Below, in pieces: positions 42,702-51,771 of a stretch of DNA of 51,771 nt (its first letter is position 1; every line of letters begins with the position of its first letter). Made by a program: the position numbers and the translations under genes. This DNA is from Eimeria necatrix (Eukaryota > Apicomplexa > Conoidasida > Eucoccidiorida > Eimeriidae). The DNA lies in the NCBI RefSeq assembly GCF_000499385.1, contig NW_013652736.1, forward strand, positions 1 to 51,771, written 5' to 3'. A model generated the notes under the pieces. That model was not told the DNA's origin and ran no database searches. It saw only the letters and a program-made list of their open reading frames with translations.

Positions 42702-45700
42702 CTAGTTCAATCGGTACTTGGGTAAGGGTTCTCCTAGCGGCACCCCATGGAAGGGTCGATTCGGCTCGCGACGCCCAGGGGCTCTTTCCCACAGCCCAGC
42801 AGCCGGATGTGCTTGTCTTGACTCCGCAGCTCCTCTTAAAGCCTCATGAGAGGAATAAGCCTCATGTTTGAGTGCTGGAGTTCCTCCGGCCTGCATTGGG
42901 TGACTCAACTGATGCAGAAGGCCGCTAAATGCACCATAAGTGACTTCAGCCGCCGCTTGAATCGGTGGTCTTTCAGATGGAACCTGTGGCAAATGACTTC
43001 CAGCACCCGTCATGTGCATGAGGTGTTGGCCAGGGAAAGGCTGCTGCTGCCTTGGCTCCAAGCGATGTTGCTTCATGAGATCAGCTCGCGGAGAAGAATA
43101 CTGCGCATCTAGCGGCAGTCGCATTACTGGGTATTGAGCTGGAGGGTTACTGGGAAGCCTCCAGGTGTACTGCGCCGCCCCCAAAGCCGTGGAAGGCTTA
43201 CCGGGGGCTGGAGCCCCAACAAACCAAGTTTTTTCGGGGCTTCCAGACTGCCCAAAGACGAAAGACTTGTCGGAAAATTCGGCCGCACCAGGCGCTGCGA
43301 AGGGCCTGGTGTATCTGGGAAGTCCATAGGGGCTTAACAGCGAAGAAGCGCTCTGTAGTAAGGCTGCTCCTTGGGAAACAGCTTGCTGCAGGGTTCGAGT
43401 AGCTTCAAATTGCTTAATTGCCTCTGTCAAAACGGAAAATGCAGGTCGCTGCGGAAGCGAGACATGCGCAGTTTCCACATAGTCACTTCGAGCCTTAGGC
43501 TCCTCTGATATCCTATATGAGGAATCATCCGCAAGAGGGAGTCCAGAGGCCCTGAGGGAATTGTAAGTTACTGCTGGCACTGCAGCCTGGCCCGAGCCTG
43601 CATATAAATGCTCATAGTGAGCCTCATTACCAAACTTATCTACCGTCAGGAAATCTTCCTCCAGGCCAAAGCCATATGCATCATCAGCAAGCTCATCTGC
43701 CTCCAAGTACTCGTCCGCAACTTTAAAGCCATATGCCTCATGAGAAGGATCATCTGCCTTCGGGTAATAGGCCTCAGATCCTAAGCCATATGCCTTTTGA
43801 GAAACATCATCTGCCTTCGGGTAATAGGCCTCAGCTCCTAAGCCATATGCCTTTTGAGAAACATTATCTGCCTTCGGATAATAGGCCTCAGCTCCTAAGC
43901 CATATGCCTTTTGAGAAACATTATCTGCCTTCGGATAATAGGCCTCAGCTCCTATGCCATATGCCTTTTGAGAAACATTATCTGACTTCGGATAATAGGC
44001 CTCAGCTCCTATGCCATATGCCTTTTGAGAAACATTATCTGCCTTCGGGTAATAGGCCTCAGCTCCTATGCCATATGCCTTTTGAGAAACATTATCTGCC
44101 TTCGGATAATAGGCCTCAGCTCCTAAGCCACATGCCTTTTGAGAAGGATCATCTGCCTTCGGATAATAGGCCTCAGCTCCAAAGCCATATGCCTCTTGAG
44201 GAACATTATCTGCCTTGGGGTTATAGGCCTCAGCTCCAAAGCCATATGCTTCTTGAGGAACATTATCTGCCTTCGGGTTATAGGCCTCAGCTCCAAAGCC
44301 ATATGCCTCTTGAGGAACATTATCTGCCTTCGGGTTATAGGCCTCATCTCCTAAGCCATATGCCTCAAGAGAAGGACCATCTGCATTCGGGTAATATGCC
44401 AATGAGCCATATGCCTCACTGGCAAACTCATCTGCCTTCGGGTAAGCTTCCACAGCTCCAAAGTCATCTGCCTTATCAGCAAGCTGATCTACCTTCGGGT
44501 AACTGTCCACAGCTCCAAAGCCAAATGTCTCATGAGAAGGATTAACTGCCTTCAGGGAATCGGCCTCAGCTCCAAAGTCATATTGTTCATGAGAGAGATA
44601 ACCTGCCTTCGAAGAATCGGCCTCGGCTCCAAAGCCATCTGAACAATCAGAAAGCTCATCTGCCTTCGGGGATTCGTTCTCAGTTGCAAAGCCATATGTC
44701 TCATCAGGAGGCTCATTTGCCTTCGGGGAGTTGTCCTCAACTGCTAAATCATATGAATCATCAGAAGGCTTCTTTGCCTCAAGGGAATCGCCCTCAGTTC
44801 CCAAGTCCTCTGAAGCCTTCAGCAAAACCGCAGAGTCTGCAGACTCTACTGCAGGCTCTGCACTGTTCTCTAAAGAAAGACTCTCTAGATTGCCCTGCAG
44901 GGCGCCCGAAGCCTCGCTCTGCTCTTGACTTAAACGCAAACCAAGAGGCGTGCTTGCGAGCTCGGCCAATAGCACATGATGTTGTTCCAAAGGACGCGCA
45001 AGAGCCCTTTGGATTTGCCAGAAGGCACAAAGTCCGAAGCGCACTCGTTCTGTGTGTTGCTCCCGCAAGAAGTGATTTAAAGCAGGGTCTCGAAGCAACT
45101 GAAATCTACGAACGATCATTGTCTGCCGCATGTCTTGCAAGATTTCGTCGGCCAATTCATCTGGAATGAGCCCATTGAATGCAGGTTTAAGGGCAGTCAG
45201 TTGCTTCATGCCTTGCAGCATTTGCTCCAGAACACTTTCCTGCAGCTCAAGGAGCTCCTCGAGCTTTCTGAGCAATTCAGTTGGAGAAATATCCCCCCCG
45301 GCCCACTTAATACCTGGAAGTGCCTCTAAGAAGAGCCGCAACTGCCGAAGGTGCCGCAAGCCGCAAAGGGATATTTGTTTCTTTGTGAAAGTTCGGCGCA
45401 AAGTGTCGTATAACAAATCTAGGCTATCTAAAACAGCTTTTATTCCATGCCGCTGTTCAACTTTCAGCAAGGTTGCCTGGGCAGATAGTTCCACGACAGC
45501 CAAAGCCAAAATGATACTCATTCCTTCCCGGCGCATTGAAGTGGACACTTTTTGCAGCGCCAACATAAAGTTTTCAAAGAAACGTTTCAAACCATAAGTG
45601 AAAAGCACGGCGCGCTCGCGGAGCTCCTCCCCATCAAGAGCTGCGTCTTGTGCCACATCATCTGCGAACTCGCCGCTCTCCCCGCCTCCACAAACTCCTC

Positions 45701-46046
45701 CAAGTTCTCCCTGTGCCCTCGCAGCAGCTGCAAGTGACCTCGTTGCGTTTCGAACGCCATTCTGGATCTCTGTGTGAGGTCTGCAGCGCAGCACCAAGTA
45801 AGCTGCTGCAGCAATCGCCAGCAGCGTGAGGGTCACCAGGGTCGGACAGCGGCGAAGGCCCGCCTGGTGTCTACGACGGACAAACAAAAAGCCAGAATAC
45901 CCCTCTTGGTCCTTCAGAGCTTCCGCCCCGAGCTGCAGTTTCGGATATTTCGGCGAAGTCACAGGGATGAGGCGCAGGTGAGGGGTCTCGCCTCTCTGGC
46001 TGAGCGTCTCAATGCAAACGGAGGCCGTCTTCGCTAAACTATGCAT
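42702..46046 (-). CDS. Paralogous family member C: membrane protein with a 20-unit Tyr-rich repeat (1114 aa)
   Basis: The start is the ATG at complement 46044-46046 (MHSLAKTASV); the frame is open further 5' but only with non-ATG codons. Residues 57-66 are basic (RRRHQAGLRR) and residues 69-87 form the helix ending AAYLVLRC. The family helical domain spans about 138-350: VVELSAQATLLKVEQ, GLRHLRQLRLFLEAL, LLELQESVLEQMLQGM, RVRFGLCAFWQIQRAL. Residues 432-809 are 20 tandem units of 19 residues with consensus YG(L/I/F)GAEAYYPKADNVSQKA. The tail is Pro/Gln/His-rich, ending LGEPLPKYRLN. Single exon. It is head-to-head with the thiolase gene, about 0.5 kb apart. Function unknown; surface-exposed or secretory location is an inference. 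Confidence 0.84.
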   Translation of the reverse strand: MHSLAKTASVCIETLSQRGETPHLRLIPVTSPKYPKLQLGAEALKDQEGYSGFLFVRRRHQAGLRRCPTLVTLTLLAIAAAAYLVLRCRPHTEIQNGVRNATRSLAAAARAQGELGGVCGGGESGEFADDVAQDAALDGEELRERAVLFTYGLKRFFENFMLALQKVSTSMRREGMSIILALAVVELSAQATLLKVEQRHGIKAVLDSLDLLYDTLRRTFTKKQISLCGLRHLRQLRLFLEALPGIKWAGGDISPTELLRKLEELLELQESVLEQMLQGMKQLTALKPAFNGLIPDELADEILQDMRQTMIVRRFQLLRDPALNHFLREQHTERVRFGLCAFWQIQRALARPLEQHHVLLAELASTPLGLRLSQEQSEASGALQGNLESLSLENSAEPAVESADSAVLLKASEDLGTEGDSLEAKKPSDDSYDLAVEDNSPKANEPPDETYGFATENESPKADELSDCSDGFGAEADSSKAGYLSHEQYDFGAEADSLKAVNPSHETFGFGAVDSYPKVDQLADKADDFGAVEAYPKADEFASEAYGSLAYYPNADGPSLEAYGLGDEAYNPKADNVPQEAYGFGAEAYNPKADNVPQEAYGFGAEAYNPKADNVPQEAYGFGAEAYYPKADDPSQKACGLGAEAYYPKADNVSQKAYGIGAEAYYPKADNVSQKAYGIGAEAYYPKSDNVSQKAYGIGAEAYYPKADNVSQKAYGLGAEAYYPKADNVSQKAYGLGAEAYYPKADDVSQKAYGLGSEAYYPKADDPSHEAYGFKVADEYLEADELADDAYGFGLEEDFLTVDKFGNEAHYEHLYAGSGQAAVPAVTYNSLRASGLPLADDSSYRISEEPKARSDYVETAHVSLPQRPAFSVLTEAIKQFEATRTLQQAVSQGAALLQSASSLLSPYGLPRYTRPFAAPGAAEFSDKSFVFGQSGSPEKTWFVGAPAPGKPSTALGAAQYTWRLPSNPPAQYPVMRLPLDAQYSSPRADLMKQHRLEPRQQQPFPGQHLMHMTGAGSHLPQVPSERPPIQAAAEVTYGAFSGLLHQLSHPMQAGGTPALKHEAYSSHEALRGAAESRQAHPAAGLWERAPGRREPNRPFHGVPLGEPLPKYRLN
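43620..44753 (-). repeat. 57-bp coding minisatellite, 20 units
   Basis: 1134 bp encode 378 residues, i.e. 20 units of 19 with one 17-residue unit. The central units (about 43740-44340) are nearly identical while the flanking ones are diverged, as expected from repeat turnover. The complementary strand happens to be open at 43733-44545. Confidence 0.93.
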
Positions 46047-46551
46047 TGCAGCTGATGGGCTTTTGGCCCCAAGGCAATGCAGAAAAGATCTAACAGTCAA
46101 ACTAGGGTTCCCTCTACGGAGTAGCAGCGACAGGAAGTGCCCACGGCCAGTCTGTCCCGGCGCCGAATAAGGCGCACTGCACAGTGAATATTTTTGCTCC
46201 AAGAGACTAAGCCATCTCTTGAAACATTCAGATGCGGCCTGGCAGATCCCGAGGATAAGACTCGACACTGCAAGACGTGCAGACACAGACGCAGGCGAAA
46301 CCTGGTCTACTGGGCCCCAACAGTCGCCATCTTCGGCCCGTTTTGATCATTTTACAATGGAAAAGTTAAATTATTTCAAATGTTTATAAGCAGAAGACAC
46401 GCTCCCGCTTCGCACAACTCTGGGCTTCCATTTGGCAGCTCGATGATCAGCTGTTCGCTGAGACTGTGGGACCCCCCAGCACGCCAGAGAGTAGGAAAAC
46501 CAGAGGATCTTTTGCCCGTTCAAAAGATGATTTTTGCATGCAATTTAAAGC
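46047..46551. promoter_or_regulatory. Head-to-head intergenic region of member C and the thiolase gene
   Basis: About 505 bp between two divergent ATGs, so both promoters are probably here or in 5' UTRs within it. No named motif can be assigned. Confidence 0.35.
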
Positions 46552-49500
46552 ATGAGGAGACAGCTGCTGCCTCGGAGGGTGGTGTTTATTGGGGGGGCTC
46601 GAACGCCCATTGGCGGTTTCCTGGGATCCTTGAGAGCCACGCCTCCCAGCAAACTCGCCGCTGCAGCAGCAGCTTCTGCCATTAAACGCTCTGGGCTTTC
46701 CCCTGCAGAAATTCAACAATGTGTAGTAGGCCAGGTGCTCGCTGCGGGGCAAGGAAGAGCCTCCCACAGGCTGGCGATGAGTCTTGCGGGTATGGGGCGG
46801 TTTGCACACTGAGCAGATCTTTTCCTTTTCTGCCTGTTTTTTCGGCATTAAGTGGCTTTTTTCTCTCAGTTCAAAAATATGGGGCTCTGTTACGCCTTTT
46901 TTCTTGAATATTCCCCCAGTTCCTCCCCGTGTTCTCGTAATTTTAGCTTTTGTGATCTGCATCCGTGTGTAAGCTGGAGTTCCCGCCTAACTGGGGATTC
47001 TTCGCACATCTGTGGCCCCAGCTGTGGGTGGCGCAGCAGCGCAGTGGCCTGGCAGCTGCGCTGAAGAAGTTGCAAGGCGGGTGCAGCAGCAGCACCGTCA
47101 GCAGCGCATTTGGCACTCCAGCCCCCCATAAATTCCTTTTAAAATCAACTCCATCATCAGCAGCAGCAAAACATTGTCCTTAGACTGCATTTAAAGAGTC
47201 TCAGCCCCCGTTTCACCGCTGCCTGGCCGCATTCATGTTGCTGCTGCTTCAGGTCTTCCTCCCACGGCCTCCGTCTTCGCCGTGAACAGCGGCTGCGCCT
47301 CTGGCCTCAAGGCTATTTCTTTGGCCGCTTCTTCGGTGGCTCTGGGCGAGTTCCCTCTGTCGCTGGCTGTGGGTGTGGAGTCTGTGAGCTGTGCGCCGCA
47401 CCTTTTGCTGTAAGTCCTCCTCGGGCTTTCTAAAATTCTGCCGAGTCTTAATTATTTGAAGCATTTGGTTAATTTTAGCTCCATTTTGTAAAGCATTTAA
47501 AGAACTTTTATTAGCTAATATACTACACGCAAAAGGAGTTTCTTTTTTTCCATTTTTAAATCCAAAAGAACCGCTTTCAAGTCCTTAAGTGCCTGCGGGT
47601 GTCAGTGCGGCTCCTAAGACTCAAGGGAAAAAAGTCGAAAGAGTCCCGAGCCTGCTGCGCGGTTGCAGTGGCGGCTGCAGCAAAAAGAGGCTGCTGCGTG
47701 CTGCTGCTGCTGCTGCTGCTGCTCAACAGGAAAGCAAGAGAAGGCGGCTACGGGCTGGGGGACGGAGCTCTCGTGGACTCAGTCGTTTTTGACGCTCTCA
47801 ACGGCCCCAATTTTCAACTAATACCCGGCGAAGTAAAGACTGCCATTTATGCCACGAGATTCCCTCTATGCTGCCACTAATGGCTTCCTGTAGCCCGCAC
47901 TCTGTCTCATTTCGCCGTTTTTTGGGATGTGGCTGCAGCTCTGAGTTGCACGGAGCAGTGCCTGTTCTTCTGTGCTAATATGGTCTAATATGTCTGAACT
48001 TTTTGTCTTTTTTCCTCAAAAAGTCTTTATTTTTTCTGAATTTGATGTTTCATTCGGCTTTGCGCGCGTTCAGGAAGCAGAAGCCGCCGCTGTGGCCCAC
48101 GGCATTTCGCGGGCTGACTGCGACGAATACGCAGTAAGGAGTTTCAAGCGGGCGGCCGACGCTGCCAGCAAAGGCTTTTTCGGGCTGGAGGGGCTGGAGC
48201 CGCTGGCTGCTGCTGCTGCGGGTGCGTGGCTGCTGCTGCTGCGGGTGCGTGGCTGCTGCTGGGGCGCTGGGGAGCAGCAAAAGTGGCAGATCTGTGCACT
48301 GAAAGTGGCTGCATGCAGCCAGGAAGCAGGGGGCAGCGGGCAGCGGGAAATACAGCTTTTGGGGGCAGGAGGATGTCGGGGGTTGCTGCAGCAAAAGCAC
48401 CCCGTGCTGCTGTAGAAGCGGCTTCTGGGGAGCACGCATGCAGCTGCGCAGTCAGTAGAGATGCTGCAGCACGAACTTTAGCTAGAGTTCAGGATTAGGA
48501 GAATAGGAAAGGCATTTCATTTCCGTCATCTCTTGCTGCCTAAGGTGGTGCTGCAGCGCCCGCTGCCCACGGCATGGGCTCTTCAATATTCGACCCTCAA
48601 GAGCAGCAGCAGCTGCTGCAGCGCCGCGCTTCTGCGCACTCCAGCGGCCGCCAGCAGCTGCTGCAGCAGCGGCAGCGGCAGCAGCAGCAGCAGACGCGGG
48701 AGCTGCTGCAGCACGACGAAGAAGTGAGGCGAATCTCTCTGGACCGCGTGGCCTCAGCCCGCCCCGTCTTCCGCAGCGACGGAGTCTTGACTGCAGCAAA
48801 CTCTTGCAAGTTGGGCGACGGGGCAGCAGCTTTGGTGTTGGGCGAAGAAGGAGAAGCAAGAAAAAGAGGCCTGAGGCCTCTAGCCCGGTGAGACTCGGAG
48901 GACCACTGGACCTCGCAGCTTCTTTCGGTGCCTTTTGCTCACTTCAAGAGCTTCCTCTGGCTTCCAGGCACCACATTCCCGCTTGCTGCATCCGAGAAGC
49001 TGCTGCTTTAGCTGCTGCTGCTGCTGCTGCTGCTGCGGCTGCTGCTGCGGCTGCTGCTGCAGCAGGGCACGGCAGTGGCTGCGCAGCAGCTAGTCTCACT
49101 ACGTGCGCTGTGGAATGCGCAGAGTCTTGTCTTTTGCTGACGCGGGAGGAGGAGAAGATGGGGCCCCTTTCACATTACCTTCTGAAGTTGCAATCCTTAG
49201 AGCTCTCCGTCTGGCAGGACTGGAACGGGCAAGAGAGTTTTTGCTGCCTCTTGCTGCTGCTGCTGCTGCTGCTGCTGCACTCGTCTTGCTGCCTGCTGCA
49301 GAATGCTGTGGCTCTTCCGACTATTGACGTGCTGATTTGCTGCTGTTTCGCTGCGCAAACATCCGGCAATTTCGCCTCTGCTTCCCTTACCCGCTGCGAT
49401 CTTATAATTCTTTTATCATTTGTCACTTATTTCGTCTTTATCATTTGTCACTTATTTTGCATTTATTGAGGAAAATGTAGAAAGGTTGTTTTTTCTTTTG

Positions 49501-50010
49501 CCTAATTGCCGGACTTTCCGTTTGCTGTGTGCACCTGCGTGGGCGCTTTTCGCGTGTGTTGAGTTTGTGCAATTCTGAACTTCCGCAGAAGACCCTGAGA
49601 TCGTAAGACCCCGAGGACTTCATTTAAATTTGCTTTTCTTTTCTTTTTATGCATTTCTTGGCAGGTGGACTTGTACGAAATTCACGAAGCCTTTGCTGCT
49701 TTGCCGCTGCTGCTGATGCGCCGGCTGGACATTTGTGCTTCCCGCGTGAATGTGCACGGGGGAGCGATAAGCCTGGGCCACCCGTTTGGTGAGTTTTCGG
49801 GAACTTTCTTTTTGCTGCTAAGTCCCGCAGCTCGAAATGTCTTTTTTAATTGCCTTTTTTAACTATTTCTTTTTCTTTTCAGGCATGTCTGGAGTGCGGA
49901 TGGTGCTCTCGCTAGCTGCTGCGCTGCGCGCCCGAGACCTGACCTTCGGCTGCGCCGTTGCATGCAACGGCGCCGACTCCGCCACAGCTTTGGTGCTGGA
50001 GGCTCTTTAA
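46552..50010 (+). CDS. Acetyl-CoA acetyltransferase (thiolase), eight exons
   Basis: Condenses two acetyl-CoA to acetoacetyl-CoA, or the reverse. Predicted exons: 46552-46789, 47253-47409, 47730-47832, 48074-48221, 48557-48887, 49123-49228, 49665-49788 and 49883-50010, about 444 aa with phases agreeing throughout. Motifs: [14 protein letters not shown]; the nucleophile loop [15 protein letters not shown] (Cys94); [77 protein letters not shown] (catalytic His); and [11 protein letters not shown], where the second catalytic Cys keeps C-x-G. Oddities: the family segment with H-M/N-G before the AHGISR block is not found, so a microexon may be missed; a poly-Gln insert of about 45 residues precedes [12 protein letters not shown]; exon 6 needs a GC donor (GCAAGA) or another non-standard donor. 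Cytosolic or mitochondrial location cannot be decided. Confidence 0.9.
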
Positions 50011-51141
50011 ATATTCCGCAGCCTTTCCGCAGCTTTGCTGCAGCTCCAGAGTGCACAGAGCTGCCAGCTTTCCAGCTTTTTCGGGGCCTCTTTGCCTCCT
50101 CTGGAGGGGCCAGCAGCGGCCCCGCAGGCAGCCATTTGGGCTTCTTCGGGGCCCGATTTCAACACAGACTTTTGCCTTTGTAATTCACTTTATTCCGATA
50201 AGGCGGGAAGAACTTTTGAGGCTTTTGGCAGCTCAAAAAGCTCCAAAGTTGCAGCTTTTCACCGCTGCTCCTTCTGCCGCTTCAATGATTTGACTCAACA
50301 TCCCCCGGAAGCAGTTTCTTGACTTCTCCATTTTTGAATATCTTTTCATCTCATTCCGCATGGCTATTTGACGTTATATTTCCTATTGGGTTATCGCATC
50401 AACAAAGCATTTTCAAACTCTTTCTTCTAATCTCTTTCTGTTTTTGAACATCTTCGTCTTCTACTACTACTAGCAGCCAGCGGCACAAGTGCTCTTGATC
50501 AACTAAGTCTTTTTCCAGTTGTTTCTGTTTCCCCTCTCTCGTTGTCTTGTCTTAAAAAGATTATTTTTGCATGCATTTGCACTATTTAAAGGCATTTTAG
50601 AGCTTCGGCTGAGCAGAAGGCTCTGCTGAGCTCCAGAATTTCCTCATTTTCGCGGGAAAGTTCTTGAAAATTTGCTGTGGGATAGTGGCAGGCATTCAGT
50701 TGTTTCTTTTCGGCCGGCTTGGGTTATTTTTGAATTTTAAAGCCAATTTAATGACTCCGAGACGCGTAGAGGGGCTGCAATTGGGAGACTCTTGGCCAAT
50801 TTGCAAAAGCCACTTCAGCAGCAGAACAGCGCTGCAGCAGCAGCAGTTGCAGCAAATATGGGAAAGCGCTTCGCTGAGCGGGTTGCTGCCCCGCACAAGC
50901 CGTTTTTCTCTGCAAATTCTGGGGAAAATAATTTATTTAATGATTTAGGAGCATTTAATTGATTGGTTAGACCCCAGTTCACTTGAACTTGCTTCCAGTT
51001 GCCGCAGCGCCGGCTGCACTCAGCTTAGCCGAGGCTGCCAAGCCAATTATTTGGTGCTTTCGCCTCCCAGGAGGCCACTTAAGGTTTTCTGAAGCTAAAT
51101 AGATTTAACCTATTCATGTCAGTGGGTGAAAAAGCCCACAG

Positions 51142-51238
51142 AATGCCCCTAGGGGTCCAGTGGGGGCCCCAGGAGTCCTGGGGGTTCCCCTGGGGCACTG
51201 AGAGGATTGGGGCCCCTGGGGGGCCCCTGGGGCCCTCA
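51142..51238. repeat. GGGGCCCC/CCCCTAGGGG palindrome cluster
   Basis: Repeated GGGGCCCC and related imperfect palindromes in about 100 bp, similar in style to 12644-12715. Confidence 0.8.
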
Positions 51239-51669
51239 GTGTTGCCGGCTGAGGTGGGCTGCGGTAGTTACTTGCTGCTCGTGCTGCTGCTGCAGGCTGC
51301 TGCTGCTGCAGCTGCTGCTTTTTCTGCTGCTGCAGGCTGCTGCCGCTGCAGCTGCTGCTTTTCCTGCTGCCGATGCGTGTTTTAGGGTTTCGCTTGGCCG
51401 TGAGCAGCAGCAGAGCCCCCACAACTGTCTCATCTCTGCTGCTGCGGCTGCTGCTGCTGCTGCTGCGGCTGCTGCTGCTGCTGCAACAGAGCAGGGCCCT
51501 TATGGCTGCGCTGTAAGCGCTTAAGGCTCTTCTGCTACTGCTGCGGGTCCTCAGCTGCTGCGCTGCAGCTGTTGCTGCTGCAGCAGAGAGAAAAGCCTTT
51601 ATTATCTTTAAATTACTAGGCCTCTTTCTGTGCTGCACTAAGTGCTGCTTAAGAGCCACTAAGTGCTGC

Positions 51670-51771
51670 TGTGGGGCCCTCGAGGGCCCCCAAGAGGGCC
51701 CTTAGGGGGCCCCCAGGGGGCCCCAAGAGGGCCCTTAGGGGGCCCCCAGGGGGCCCCAAGAGGGCCCTTAG
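51670..51771. repeat. 33-bp GC-rich tandem repeat running off the window
   Basis: Units beginning CAAGAGGGCCCTTAGGGGGC start at 51691, 51724 and 51757 (period 33, identical as far as visible). The array continues past the window end. Confidence 0.92.

Larger units (their letters stand above)
50011..51771. other. 3' flank of the thiolase gene, no gene seen
   Basis: Mostly AT-leaning unique DNA to 51.1 kb, then GC palindromes and CTG runs. Frames at 51114-51659 derive from these repeats. Confidence 0.5.

Noticed and set aside
43733..44545. 270-residue plus-strand frame with 19-residue repeats (MPFEKHYLPSDNRPQLLSH)
   Set aside because: Exact antisense of the member C repeat. It exists only because the 57-bp unit has no stop on either strand.
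51114..51659. 181-residue minus-strand frame with Pro/Gly-rich end
   Set aside because: Pro/Gly content comes from GGGGCCCC repeats and the Ser/Gln part from CTG runs; no independent coding evidence.

Overview
The window looks like a nuclear contig from an Eimeria-type coccidian (Apicomplexa). Three things point there: CAG/CTG trinucleotide runs on both strands in exons, introns and spacers (read as poly-Gln, poly-Ala, poly-Ser or poly-Leu); interstitial telomere-like AAACCCT/TTTAGGG tracts far from any chromosome end; and eukaryotic genes with GT-AG introns. The assignment rests on sequence style plus knowledge of the 'repeat-rich / repeat-poor segment' organisation of Eimeria chromosomes; the species was not determined.

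Layout. 1-29.2 kb is repeat-rich. It holds the 3' end of a Gln-rich coding region (1-498), a split MFS transporter of the HIAT1/MFSD14 (TetA-like) type (1097-6402) with telomere-like tracts in its introns, an AT-rich block (6.76-7.53 kb), a small putative secreted protein on the minus strand (8284-8772), a 1602-aa RAP-domain protein (12897-17705), one or two very large low-complexity proteins (20.5-27.1 kb), and a small two-helix membrane protein resembling ribonuclease kappa (28146-28705, minus). 29.2-46.4 kb is repeat-poor. It carries three single-exon paralogues (minus 30608-33727, plus 38006-39919, minus 42702-46046) that share an N-terminal basic patch, one transmembrane helix ending in (Y/F)(L/F)VLRC and a helical domain of about 210 residues, followed by unrelated repetitive or Pro-rich tails. 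46.4-51.8 kb is repeat-rich again and starts with an eight-exon acetyl-CoA acetyltransferase (thiolase) gene (46552-50010). The window ends in a GC-rich 33-bp tandem repeat.

The recognised genes have ordinary cellular roles: membrane transport, probable organellar RNA metabolism (RAP), V-ATPase/RNase K-type membrane biology and acetyl-CoA metabolism. They do not form one pathway. The most distinctive content is the three-member paralogous membrane-anchored family, which I do not recognise as a named family, and a dispersed palindromic element with core GGTGTACGTACACC found only in the left repeat-rich segment. Most open frames in the CAG-rich parts are by-products, because CAG runs keep all six frames open. 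Gene calls there were accepted only when non-repeat residues, splice phase or family motifs supported them.
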